DNA of 12,222 bases from Firmicutes bacterium UBA994. GTDB lineage: Bacteria > Bacillota > UBA994. The notes beneath the pieces are model-generated. The model was not told the DNA's origin and made no database searches. It saw only the letters and a program-made list of their open reading frames with translations. The DNA lies in contig DBBC01000129.1 in NCBI GenBank assembly GCA_002292025.1, forward strand, positions 1 to 12,222, in the 5' to 3' direction. Within the stretch, counting starts at the first letter, position 1, and every line of letters begins with the position of its first letter. Shown one piece after another: positions 1 to 7,477 of the stretch. Position numbers and translations under genes: made by a program.

Positions 1-2
1 CG

Positions 3-1694
3 AGCCACGTGGTGTCACTGCATGATTTGACACTGCTGGATGATATACAAATCAGCGCGGCAGGCGCGGCAGCCCGCGCCTATGCTGATGCACTGGGGCT
101 TCGGTGGCCTACGCCTACGCAGACGCTGCTGCACATCAAGCGCGCCGACTTGGTAGACCCCTTGGTGGCCTTAGTCAAGCGCTTGTCAAGGGAAACACTA
201 GAGACGAGCGTGTTTGATAATGTCATCTATACGGAAGTGCCCTACCGGCGCTTACGGCGAGCTTCGCTTGGTTTCCCTGCCGATCTGATGGCCGCAACTT
301 ACGCGGCCGGCCTTACTTTTTTGCCGGTGTTTTCCCCTTTTTCGGGCAGTACCGCTGCTGATTTCGCGCGTTTCCTAGAGGTGGGCGAGTTTGCGGGGGT
401 GATGTTTACGGGCAACCGCATCGCCGAGGACCTCGCCGGGAGCGAGCTATTGAGCGAAGTAATCGCGCGGCGCGGGCTCACGTTCTACTGGCTGCAACGC
501 GCCGATACCTTGCGCAGTTACGTGCCTTTAGATGGAGTAGACGATGTTCTCACCCCTGAAACCGCCATTGTGCGTGCCTATCGCATTTCACGCGCGGAGA
601 CTAATAATCCGGCCGTAACACCGGAAAACATGACCTCACGCTGGATCAACTCTATTACCGACTACAACGTGCGGTCGATTTACATGCGCCCGTTTTTTCG
701 TGAGCCGGATATCGCCTACAACACCCATTACGTGCGCTACCTAGTGGCGGCGATAGAGCGCCTAGGCTACACCTTAGGCTCCGCCACAGGCTTCCGACGC
801 TTCTTTCCGCACCCCTTGGTGCAGGCTATGGTGGGCTTCGGCATTGGGGTGTTGTGCTATGTGCTGGCGCTAAAGGCTAAAGTTCCCCACGTATTAGCAG
901 GGATGGGACTGCTCGGCGTCGCGCTTCTACAGCTGGGTTTGTTCACACCGTGGGCTCTCTGGGTAAGGCTGGGCCTTGGGCTGGTCGGGGCAGTGGCGGC
1001 AAGTTTCGCCGCGCTAGTATTTTTTTACAAAGTGAAATCCCCGTGGCGTGCCTATCTTATTATTAACTTGGCTACAACCGCCTTGGCCCTGCTGGTGGCA
1101 GCTTATCTCAGCGACTGGGAGTTTATTAAGGAGTTTTACTACTTCCGCGGCGTAAAGGTGCAGTATTCCCTGCCGATTGTGCTTTTTGCGGCCACGCTCT
1201 GGCTACCTCGCCTGCGGCAGCTGCCCGCGGAGGTGTTGGCGTTGGTGAAGAGCTTCGGTCTGTGGCAGTCTTTGGTGGCGGTGCTGTTTCTCGGTGCGGT
1301 CTTTTACGTCTATTTGCTCCGCTCCGGCCATGCCCACGCCATTGGGCAGTTTGAGCTTAACTTACGTTTTTGGCTAGATGAAGTGCTGGTGGCGCGACCA
1401 CGCTTTAAGGAGTTGCTCGTCCATCCGGTGCTGCTTATGGCACTGTACTACCGCACGCGCCTGCCGCGCCTGATCGTAGAGGGGGGCTTAGTGGCCGCCG
1501 TGATCGGGCAAGTTTCTATAGTCAACAGCTTTATGCATTTGCGCACGCCCCTAGCCATTTCGCTGCTGCGCGTCTTTCACGGGCTGTGGCTGGGTACGTT
1601 GCTCGGGCTGATAGCCATAGGCGCAATGGCTCTGTTATTCAAGCTGTACGACGCCGGGGTTTTGGCGCGTGCCTTCAGGTTTGGCAAACGATGA
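3..1694 (+). CDS. DUF5693 family polytopic membrane protein (5' partial)
   Basis: The reading frame is open to the left edge, so the N-terminus is missing; the GTG codons at 9 and 12 are probably internal. The visible part is about 563 residues. Roughly the first 265 are soluble, with alternating strand/helix segments that could be a TIM-barrel-like fold (inference). After that come about eight to ten hydrophobic stretches, beginning near residue 270 counted from position 9. A conserved-looking block, RSGHAHAIGQFELNLRFWL followed by ARPRFKELL-HPVLL (about residues 438-477), resembles the membrane part of DUF5693 proteins, which I know from Bacillota and often near csaB. Biochemical function is unknown. 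Its place at the head of a polymer-synthesis operon suggests an envelope role such as export, ligation or modification of the polymer, but no catalytic motif supports one choice. It ends in an ATGA overlap with the next gene. Family assignment is fairly sure; function is not. Confidence 0.8.
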   Translation, partial: SHVVSLHDLTLLDDIQISAAGAAARAYADALGLRWPTPTQTLLHIKRADLVDPLVALVKRLSRETLETSVFDNVIYTEVPYRRLRRASLGFPADLMAATYAAGLTFLPVFSPFSGSTAADFARFLEVGEFAGVMFTGNRIAEDLAGSELLSEVIARRGLTFYWLQRADTLRSYVPLDGVDDVLTPETAIVRAYRISRAETNNPAVTPENMTSRWINSITDYNVRSIYMRPFFREPDIAYNTHYVRYLVAAIERLGYTLGSATGFRRFFPHPLVQAMVGFGIGVLCYVLALKAKVPHVLAGMGLLGVALLQLGLFTPWALWVRLGLGLVGAVAASFAALVFFYKVKSPWRAYLIINLATTALALLVAAYLSDWEFIKEFYYFRGVKVQYSLPIVLFAATLWLPRLRQLPAEVLALVKSFGLWQSLVAVLFLGAVFYVYLLRSGHAHAIGQFELNLRFWLDEVLVARPRFKELLVHPVLLMALYYRTRLPRLIVEGGLVAAVIGQVSIVNSFMHLRTPLAISLLRVFHGLWLGTLLGLIAIGAMALLFKLYDAGVLARAFRFGKR

Positions 1695-2806
1695 AGGTAT
1701 TGCACATTAATGGGGGCGGTGACACGGGCGGGGGCAAAAGCCACCTCATGGCCTTGTTGCCTGAGCTGCGTAAACTTGACATAGAAGCAGAGCTTGTTGT
1801 CTTTTCCGCGGGTCTATTGACTACCGAGGCGGCCGCGCTAGGAATACCGGTTCATTGCCTTCGGGTAAAGCACATGATGTCGCTGACTTTACTGCGGCGC
1901 CTGCGCAGCTTGCTGATAAAGCTTAAGCCGGATATAGTGCACACCCATGGCGGCAGGGCTAACTTTTATGGGCGTCTAGCTGCGCGTCTGGCGGGTATCC
2001 CGCTGGTGGTAACTACTGTCCACAGTCACATTGACTTAGACTACTCGGCGCTGATCCCGAATATGTGGTTTTCTGCCGTCGACAAATTGACGCGCGGTTT
2101 GGCTGACCGCTTTATTGCTGTTTCGCACGAGCTTGGCGCCGCTTTGGGTAAACAAGGAGTAATACCAGACCGTATCAGTGTGGTGCATAACGGCATAGCT
2201 GAGCTGACGGCGGAGCCGCAGCTTTTAAGAACAGAATTCGGGCTCCAATCCGACCCGGTTATATGCGCAGTGGGACGTTTAGTGCCAGTCAAGCGGTTTG
2301 ACATTTTACTTAGGGCTTACGCCCACGTATTGGCACGTGTACCCGCGGCTAAGCTGGTGCTGGTAGGTGACGGTCCTCTTGAAGCGAAACTGCGGCACTT
2401 AGCCGTCGAGCTTAACATCAGTCACGCGGTGACTTTCGCGGGGTACAGAAGCGATGCCAGGCAACTTTTGGGAGGAGCAGACGTGTTTGTCACGTCCTCG
2501 GCTATGGAAGGATTGCCCATTGTGCTCTTAGAAGCGCTGGCCGCCAAAGTACCTGTTGTGGCTACCGCCGTCGGCGGTATACCGGAAGTAATAGTGCCGC
2601 AGGTAAGCGGCCTGCTGGTGCCGCCATGTGACCCACGCCAATTGGCTGACGCGATAATCCTCTGCCTAGAGGAGCCCTTAGCCGCAGTTGCGCGGGCCGA
2701 AGCAGGGCAGGCTTGGGTTTACCGGCACGCTACGGCGGGCGCTATGGCAGCGAAAACTGCTGCCGTTTATCGTGCCCTGCGCGGAGGAGGTGATAGCCTT
2801 GTCTAA
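1691..2806 (+). CDS. GT4-type glycosyltransferase (GT-B fold)
   Basis: A 371-residue retaining glycosyltransferase of the family 4 type, expected to work at the inner face of the membrane using a nucleotide sugar. The N-terminal domain (about 1-170) starts MKVLHINGGGDTGGGKSH with a glycine-rich loop and has HTHGGRANFYGRLAARL (84-100) and a VSHELG helix (144-149). The C-terminal nucleotide-binding domain has GRLVPVKRFD (195-204) with the phosphate-contacting Arg and Lys, LVGDGPL (224-230), and the EX7E motif EGLPIVLLE with E273 and E281, followed by ATAVGGIPEVI. The length is normal. I chose ATG 1691 because it overlaps the previous stop as ATGA and gives the usual N-terminus; an upstream in-frame start at 1586 would add 35 residues that only translate the DUF5693 gene out of frame. 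Donor and acceptor sugars cannot be read from sequence. It is probably one of the chain-building enzymes of the polymer made by this operon. Confidence 0.88.
   Translation: MKVLHINGGGDTGGGKSHLMALLPELRKLDIEAELVVFSAGLLTTEAAALGIPVHCLRVKHMMSLTLLRRLRSLLIKLKPDIVHTHGGRANFYGRLAARLAGIPLVVTTVHSHIDLDYSALIPNMWFSAVDKLTRGLADRFIAVSHELGAALGKQGVIPDRISVVHNGIAELTAEPQLLRTEFGLQSDPVICAVGRLVPVKRFDILLRAYAHVLARVPAAKLVLVGDGPLEAKLRHLAVELNISHAVTFAGYRSDARQLLGGADVFVTSSAMEGLPIVLLEALAAKVPVVATAVGGIPEVIVPQVSGLLVPPCDPRQLADAIILCLEEPLAAVARAEAGQAWVYRHATAGAMAAKTAAVYRALRGGGDSLV
2785..2794 (+). promoter_or_regulatory. Exceptionally strong Shine-Dalgarno for a TTG start
   Basis: AGGAGGTGAT is complementary over all ten bases to the usual 3' tail of bacterial 16S rRNA and lies 4 nt before TTG 2799. 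It decides the start of the TuaH-like gene. An in-frame GTG at 2790 lies inside the site and is therefore unlikely to be used. The site is itself inside the 3' end of the preceding glycosyltransferase gene. Confidence 0.8.
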
Positions 2807-3938
2807 ACGCCGTGTGCGAACAATCGTATTATTTAGCGCCGTGCCGTGGGACGGCGTTTTTGCGCGTCCGCAGCAGCTGGCGCGCGGCTTCGTGGCTAAC
2901 GGCGCCCGCGTCCTATTTGTGGAGCCGAGCGCAAGCTTATTGGCGCCGCTTAGGCGCAAGGATTTGGCCAAACACCCCTTTGGCTGCGAACCGCGTTTTA
3001 CGGAGGATGCCTTAGCTGTAGTTACTCCACCGCTAATTTTGCCGGGGGGGTATAGGTGGCGTGCCGTCAACAAGCTGAATCAGCGTTATCTGGCCCGCTT
3101 TCTGCGCTCGACGCTATCTGTGCTCGGATGGCAGCCTACCGCGGTGTTGACTCATCTCCCCGGCACGGCTGATTTCCCCGCGCCGTGGCCGCAAGCCTAT
3201 GATTGCGTGGACGACCACGCCGCTTTTGCCGCGCTGTCTCCTTTGTGGCGGCCAGAAGTGGTTCTGGCCATGGAGCGCGACCTATTGCGGCGCGCGCGCT
3301 GTGTGTATGCCTCCTCTGACGTATTAATTAGGCGCTGCCAGATCATCAGGCCTGACATCCGGTATGTCGGCAATGGTGTAGCGGTGGCGCACTTTGCCGC
3401 CGCTGCTCGGGGCAAAACAGGTGTGAGCGGGCTGACAGGACCGGTCATCGGCTATTATGGCGGACTTGGGGAGTGGGTGGACGTGGAATTGGTGTGCGCG
3501 GCAGCCGTGATGGCTCCGGACTTTAGCTTTTTGCTGATTGGCCCGCGCGAAATGGGCCTGCCTTGGCCAGATTTGCCTGCGAATGTGCACCACAAGGGGC
3601 TAACGCCTTACAGAGAACTGCCGCGCCACTTGGCCGACTTTGACGTCGCTATGATCCCCTTTAAGGACACACCGCTGACGCAAAGTGTAAACCCCATAAA
3701 GCTATACGAGTACTTCGCCGCCGGCAAGCCGGTTTTAGTACGAGCCATACCCGAGCTAACGCGGTGGGAAGGGCTAGTGTATCCGTTTTCCACGGCGGCA
3801 GAATTAGTCGCCGCCGCGCGCATCGCTCTGGCCGAAGCCCCTGAGTTAGCGGCTAAGCGGCAAGCGGTGGCTAGGCAACATACTTGGGAAGCAAAGATAG
3901 CTCAGATGGAGGACTTAATGCGGGTGCATGGCATGTGA
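2799..3938 (+). CDS. TuaH-like glycosyltransferase
   Basis: A 379-residue GT-B glycosyltransferase resembling B. subtilis TuaH (teichuronic acid locus). The family's N-terminal signature is visible: SAVPWDGVFARPQQLARGF (13-31), then VLFVEPS (38-44). Further on are YDCVDDHAAF (134-143), ASSDVL (171-176), YVGNGV (189-194), GYYGGLGEWVD (218-228), LLIGP (245-249), DVAMIPF (282-288) and NPIKLYEYFAAGKPVL (298-313). The last block occupies the place of the EX7E donor-binding region. The start is TTG 2799, preceded by an almost ideal ribosome binding site; it overlaps the previous gene by 8 nt, and the end overlaps csaB by 4 nt. It is presumably cytoplasmic or peripheral to the membrane, adding a sugar to a lipid-linked wall polymer. 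No other recognisable tua genes are present, so teichuronic acid itself is not implied. Family sure, substrate unknown. Confidence 0.83.
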   Translation: MSKRRVRTIVLFSAVPWDGVFARPQQLARGFVANGARVLFVEPSASLLAPLRRKDLAKHPFGCEPRFTEDALAVVTPPLILPGGYRWRAVNKLNQRYLARFLRSTLSVLGWQPTAVLTHLPGTADFPAPWPQAYDCVDDHAAFAALSPLWRPEVVLAMERDLLRRARCVYASSDVLIRRCQIIRPDIRYVGNGVAVAHFAAAARGKTGVSGLTGPVIGYYGGLGEWVDVELVCAAAVMAPDFSFLLIGPREMGLPWPDLPANVHHKGLTPYRELPRHLADFDVAMIPFKDTPLTQSVNPIKLYEYFAAGKPVLVRAIPELTRWEGLVYPFSTAAELVAAARIALAEAPELAAKRQAVARQHTWEAKIAQMEDLMRVHGM

Positions 3939-5008
3939 GTAGAGTTTATATCGCGGGCTTTATCGGAGCGGGCAACGCGGGGGATGAAGCTATATTGGCA
4001 GGCACGCTCTATCTGCTGCGGCAGCGTGGGGTGGCGGATATCGGGGTGTTTTCGTGGAACCCCGACCAAACGGCGAGCGTACACGGCGTACAAGCGTACC
4101 CTGTACTGCCGGGGCTAGCCGGAATCAAAGCGTTTGCCGCGGTAGTCAGGCGGGGGGATTTGCTGCTCTTAGGCGGCGGCAGCTTGCTGCAAGATGGGGA
4201 AGCGCGTGTTGTCCCCTTCTGGTTATCGCGCGCACTCGCGGCCAAAGCCAAAGGATGTACAGTGGTGTTTCACGCGCAAGGTGTGGGGCCACTACGCACC
4301 GCTTGGGCTAGGGCGCTGGTACGTGTGTTGCTGCCGTTTACTGCCGACCTAGTGACAGTGCGGGACGTGGATTCGCAGAAGCTCGTCAGCTACGTGAGGA
4401 CGCATTTGGTAGCTGACCCTGCCTTGACCCTACCCTCGCTTAGTGTTTCTAAGCAGCCTAAGCTGACGGTCGTGGCGCTGCGGGCGTGGCGAGGCCTACA
4501 GGCAAACGATCGGTCAAGGGAGGAACTAGAGGCAGCGCTAAAGCAACTGGCCGCAGAGCACGGGCATAGCTACGCCTTTTTGCCGATGCATGTGCCGGAC
4601 GATGTGCCGCTGGCGGAGGACCTAGCCCGCCGCTTGCGGGGCACAGTAGTGAACTACAACTCGCTGGCGGAACTGCGCGAGGTGTTGGCGGCGGCGCAAC
4701 TCGTAATAGCCATGCGCCTGCACGCCGCGATTCTGGCGGCGGGGGTAGGCACGCCGGTGGTGGGGCTGGCTTACGACCCGAAAGTGCGGGCTTTCTTCCA
4801 CGGGCTAGGCCTAGAGAATGCGGTGCTGCCGTGGGACGGTGGCTTTAGGGGAGAGGAGCTGGCGGCCGCGGTAGGCGAAGCTTTGGCGCAGGGTACAGAC
4901 AAGAGAGCCTCCGCGGCGAGCGCACTAGCCCAAATGAGCGCTAGGGCGGCCTTGGCCGTAGATTTGGCTCTGGCGTGTTGGAGGGGTGCAGATGGAAACA
5001 GGCGTTGA
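3935..5008 (+). CDS. csaB: Polysaccharide pyruvyl transferase CsaB
   Basis: This 357-residue protein belongs to the polysaccharide pyruvyl transferase family. CsaB transfers pyruvate from phosphoenolpyruvate to make a ketal on the secondary cell wall polymer, typically on ManNAc, creating the ligand that SLH domains of S-layer proteins bind. Visible landmarks are the N-terminal GAGNAGDEAIL (11-21), LLGGGSLLQD (78-87), FHAQGVGPL (112-120), TVRDVDS (141-147), and the C-terminal MRLHAAILAAGVGTPVVGLAYDPKV (260-284), whose Arg-Leu-His is strongly conserved in the family. GTG 3935 is chosen because it overlaps the previous stop as GTGA and gives the typical CsaB N-terminus; the upstream ATG at 3884 would add 17 residues unlike the family. 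A GGAGG at 3908-3912 is too far away to serve directly, so translation is probably coupled to the upstream gene. The adjacent tagA fits the same pathway. No SLH-domain gene is in the window. Confidence 0.92.
   Translation: MSRVYIAGFIGAGNAGDEAILAGTLYLLRQRGVADIGVFSWNPDQTASVHGVQAYPVLPGLAGIKAFAAVVRRGDLLLLGGGSLLQDGEARVVPFWLSRALAAKAKGCTVVFHAQGVGPLRTAWARALVRVLLPFTADLVTVRDVDSQKLVSYVRTHLVADPALTLPSLSVSKQPKLTVVALRAWRGLQANDRSREELEAALKQLAAEHGHSYAFLPMHVPDDVPLAEDLARRLRGTVVNYNSLAELREVLAAAQLVIAMRLHAAILAAGVGTPVVGLAYDPKVRAFFHGLGLENAVLPWDGGFRGEELAAAVGEALAQGTDKRASAASALAQMSARAALAVDLALACWRGADGNRR
4980..4986 (+). promoter_or_regulatory. Ribosome binding site of tagA
   Basis: GGAGGGG lies 5 nt before ATG 4992, inside the end of csaB. 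It favours ATG 4992 over GTG 4986, which begins at the last base of the site. Confidence 0.65.
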
Positions 5009-5714
5009 TGTGTTGGGTTTTAAGGTGGCGCCGCTCTGGCTAAACGAGGCGGTAACGCGCGTCCTTGACCTTGTAGCGCGTGGCGGGGGGCAAATTGTGA
5101 CGGCCAATGCCGAGATTCTCTATGCCGCAGCCACAGAGCCGCGCTTGGCAGAGGTAGTTCACCGCGCAGAGCTAGTGATCGCCGACGGCATGGGGGTAGT
5201 ATGGGCAGCGCGCTTCACGCGGCAACAGCTGCCGGAGCGAGTCAGCGGCTATGATTTGCTGCACGCCTTGTGTAAAACGTCCTCCGAGCGCAAGCTGCGC
5301 GTCTACATGTTGGGCGGGGATATGGGCGTGGCGGAGGTTGCCGCCTTGCGCTTGACCGAGCTTTACCCTAAACTTGAAGTGGCGGGGGCACATCACGGGT
5401 ACTTTACGGATGAAGAGAGCGACTCCCTTGTAGCCGCCATAAACGAGGCCCGCCCGGACTTCTTATTCGTCGCCTTAGGGGTGCGGGGCGAGCGGTGGAT
5501 CTACGACCGTAAAGCGGCGCTCCCTTGTCCGGCTATGCAGGTAGGCGGCAGTTTTGATATACTCGCTGGCAGGGCGGTGCGCGCCCCGCGCTGGATGCAG
5601 CAGAGCGGTTTGGAGTGGGCCTACAGGTTAGGGCGAGACCCTAAGCGACTAAGGCGCGTGATGGCACTGCCGCTGTTTATATGGAGGGTTTTGGTAAGGA
5701 GAGTGCTGACATGA
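4992..5714 (+). CDS. tagA: TagA/WecG-type N-acetylmannosaminyltransferase
   Basis: A 240-residue glycosyltransferase of the WecG/TagA/CpsF family (GT26). Members transfer ManNAc from UDP-ManNAc to GlcNAc-diphospho-undecaprenol, committing the lipid to wall polymer synthesis at the cytoplasmic membrane. IVTANAEILYAA (35-46) and LVIADGMGVVWAAR (61-74) are the hallmark motifs; T37 and D65 fall where, as I recall, the Thermoanaerobacter italicus enzyme has its essential Thr and catalytic Asp. Also present are ERVSGYDLL (82-90), YMLGGDMGVAE (105-115), GAHHGYF (132-138), LFVALGVRGERWI (158-170) and GGSFDILAGRAVRAPRWMQQSGLEWAYRL (185-213). The arginine-rich C-terminal tail (R212, R215, R219, R221, R222) is the appendage that completes the active site and touches the membrane in the family. 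It overlaps csaB by 17 nt and the next gene by ATGA. A related hexosamine specificity cannot be excluded. Confidence 0.9.
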   Translation: METGVDVLGFKVAPLWLNEAVTRVLDLVARGGGQIVTANAEILYAAATEPRLAEVVHRAELVIADGMGVVWAARFTRQQLPERVSGYDLLHALCKTSSERKLRVYMLGGDMGVAEVAALRLTELYPKLEVAGAHHGYFTDEESDSLVAAINEARPDFLFVALGVRGERWIYDRKAALPCPAMQVGGSFDILAGRAVRAPRWMQQSGLEWAYRLGRDPKRLRRVMALPLFIWRVLVRRVLT

Positions 5715-6520
5715 ATACGGCTCTTTTGCGTCAAAAAGCGCAGCTCTTGCGCCGATTAATTATGCTAAGTATTGCGGAGGCCGGCTCCGGGCACCCGGGC
5801 GGCTCTTTATCCTTAGCGGAGATTATGAGTTATTTGTACTTTTTTCAGGCCCAACTGCACGCGAGCGACGTTAATTGGCCGGAGCGCGACCGCATAATAC
5901 TGAGTAAGGGGCATGCCGCGCCGGTGCTCTATGCTGCCTTGGCGGCCAAGGGATACATCTCCGAGGAGGAGACCCTGACTTTACGTAAGTTAGGCTCGCG
6001 TCTGCAGGGGCATCCCGATATGCGAAAACTTCCCGGTGTGGAGATGTCTACAGGCTCGCTCGGGCAGGGTTTGTCTGTAGCCAACGGTTTAGCCCTCGGC
6101 TTACGGCTGCAGGGCAAGCCAAACAAGGTATATGTCGTGTTAGGTGATGGGGAGCTACAAGAAGGCCAAGTGTGGGAGGCCGCTATGACGGCGGCACACT
6201 ACCGGCTCGCCAATCTCACCGCAGTTGTCGACTACAACGGACTGCAAATCGACGGCCACACCGCGGCCGTAAAGCGCGTAGAGCCACTCGCGGAAAAGTG
6301 GCAAAGTTTTGGGTGGAAGACTGTCACCGTGGATGGGCATTCGTTTGCCGATCTCTATCGCGGCTTCCACACCGAGCGTAACGGCTACCCGCTGGTAGTT
6401 ATCGCCCGCACCGTGAAAGGCAAAGGCGTGGACTACATGGAAGGCGTAGCGGACTGGCACGGCAAAGCGCCTACGTTAGAGCAAGCGCGTCAATTTGTAC
6501 TTGCATTGGAGGCCATCTAA
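5711..6520 (+). CDS. Transketolase, N-terminal (TPP-binding) subunit
   Basis: The protein is 269 residues, the length of the N-terminal half of split transketolases, which move two-carbon ketol units between sugar phosphates in the non-oxidative pentose phosphate pathway. Key elements are GSGHPGGSLSLAEI (25-38), SKGHAAPVLYA (65-75), MSTGSLGQGLSVANGLAL (112-129), and the thiamine diphosphate/metal motif beginning GDGELQEGQVWEAA (145-158) and ending DYN (174-176), followed by the conserved GLQIDG. KGKGVDYME (236-244) closes the domain. ATG 5711 overlaps the tagA stop as ATGA and has AAGGAG at 5696-5701, 9 nt upstream; the alternative start at 5681 would add ten residues with no better ribosome site. 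It must pair with the next gene to be active. Its cotranscription with wall-polymer genes is unexpected. 1-deoxyxylulose-5-phosphate synthase is excluded by length and the split arrangement. Confidence 0.92.
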   Translation: MNTALLRQKAQLLRRLIMLSIAEAGSGHPGGSLSLAEIMSYLYFFQAQLHASDVNWPERDRIILSKGHAAPVLYAALAAKGYISEEETLTLRKLGSRLQGHPDMRKLPGVEMSTGSLGQGLSVANGLALGLRLQGKPNKVYVVLGDGELQEGQVWEAAMTAAHYRLANLTAVVDYNGLQIDGHTAAVKRVEPLAEKWQSFGWKTVTVDGHSFADLYRGFHTERNGYPLVVIARTVKGKGVDYMEGVADWHGKAPTLEQARQFVLALEAI

Positions 6521-7477
6521 ATGTCGATTAAACCGGAAGCAACGCGCGACGCCTATGGACGTGCGCTCCTCACTCTCGGCGAGACTCGTCCCGATGTGGT
6601 GGTGCTGGACGCAGACCTCTCTAAGTCCACCAAGACAGCAGCTTTTGCCGCTAGGTACCCAGAGCGGTTCTTTAATATAGGGATAGCGGAGGCGGACCTG
6701 ATGGGCACAGCCTGCGGCTTGGCTTTAGCCGAGCTTAAGCCCTTTGCCAGCACCTTCGCCATTTTTGCCACCGGACGCGCCTATGATCAAGTGCGTAACA
6801 GCATCACCTACCCGCGCTTGCCGGTAGTTATCGCCGCCACACATGCCGGACTCACAGTCGGCCCGGACGGCGGTTCGCACCAGTCCATAGAGGATATAGC
6901 GCTGATGCGAGTCTTGCCGGGGATGCAAGTTTGGGTCCCCGCCGACGGCGAAGAAGCCTACCAGATGATTATCGCGGCGGCATCAGTAATGTCTGGCCCC
7001 GTGTACGTTCGCCTAGGCCGGCAGCCTGTACCGCGCGTAGTGCCGGAGGGCTATGTCTTTACGCCGGGGAAGGCTTGTATCTTAAGCGAAGGTGCCCCGG
7101 TGGCCGTTATCGCCTGTGGAGTAATGGTAGCGGCAGCGCTGGAAGCGGCGCGGATGCTTAAAACCGAGGGCATTTATTGTCAGGTCATCAATATGAGCAG
7201 CATAAAACCACTGGACACGGAGCTGCTCCGTGCAGTGGCCGCAACAAGCGAGCTCTTAGTGACGGCAGAGGAGCACTTAGTTGCCGGAGGTCTGGGTAGC
7301 GCGTGCGCGGAGGCGCTGGCCGTCGAAAAAACGCGCCCACCATTGGTGATGATGGGCGTGGAAGATTGCTTTGGGCAATCCGGAGAAGCGCACGAGCTGC
7401 TTGAGGCATACGAGCTCACGGCAGAACACATCGCTGCCAAAGTGAGAGTCCATTGGAACAATATCGTGCGCGATTAA
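6521..7477 (+). CDS. Transketolase, C-terminal (Pyr and C-terminal domain) subunit
   Basis: A 318-residue partner of the preceding gene, carrying the pyrimidine-binding domain and the C-terminal domain. FFNIGIAEADLMGTACGLAL (50-69) contains E57, the glutamate that activates the thiamine cofactor in this family. TFAIFATGRAYDQVRNSI (78-95), HAGLTVGPDGGSHQSIEDIALMR (108-130) and PVYVRLGRQPVP are standard phosphate- and substrate-contacting blocks. The C-terminal Rossmann-like domain starts near APVAVIACGVM and includes AEEHLVAGGLGSACAEAL. Its ATG follows the upstream TAA with no gap, and GGAGG at 6508-6512 gives a spacing of 8 nt, so the two subunits should be made in step. It is the last gene of the operon and faces ribonuclease J tail to tail. 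No frameshift separates the halves: the split is the ordinary two-gene form known in many anaerobic bacteria and archaea. Confidence 0.92.
   Translation: MSIKPEATRDAYGRALLTLGETRPDVVVLDADLSKSTKTAAFAARYPERFFNIGIAEADLMGTACGLALAELKPFASTFAIFATGRAYDQVRNSITYPRLPVVIAATHAGLTVGPDGGSHQSIEDIALMRVLPGMQVWVPADGEEAYQMIIAAASVMSGPVYVRLGRQPVPRVVPEGYVFTPGKACILSEGAPVAVIACGVMVAAALEAARMLKTEGIYCQVINMSSIKPLDTELLRAVAATSELLVTAEEHLVAGGLGSACAEALAVEKTRPPLVMMGVEDCFGQSGEAHELLEAYELTAEHIAAKVRVHWNNIVRD

Noticed and set aside
1586..1690. N-terminal extension of the GT4 glycosyltransferase from an upstream ATG
   Set aside because: It translates the DUF5693 gene in another frame; ATG 1691 with an ATGA overlap gives the normal family N-terminus.
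2678..3073. 131-residue minus-strand reading frame
   Set aside because: It is antisense to the GT/TuaH junction, has no recognisable domain, and its composition is that of a shadow frame in GC-rich DNA.
5711..7477. Transketolase broken by a frameshift or stop (pseudogene)
   Set aside because: The stop falls exactly at the usual domain boundary, the second half has its own ATG and ribosome site, and two-gene transketolases are a known normal form.
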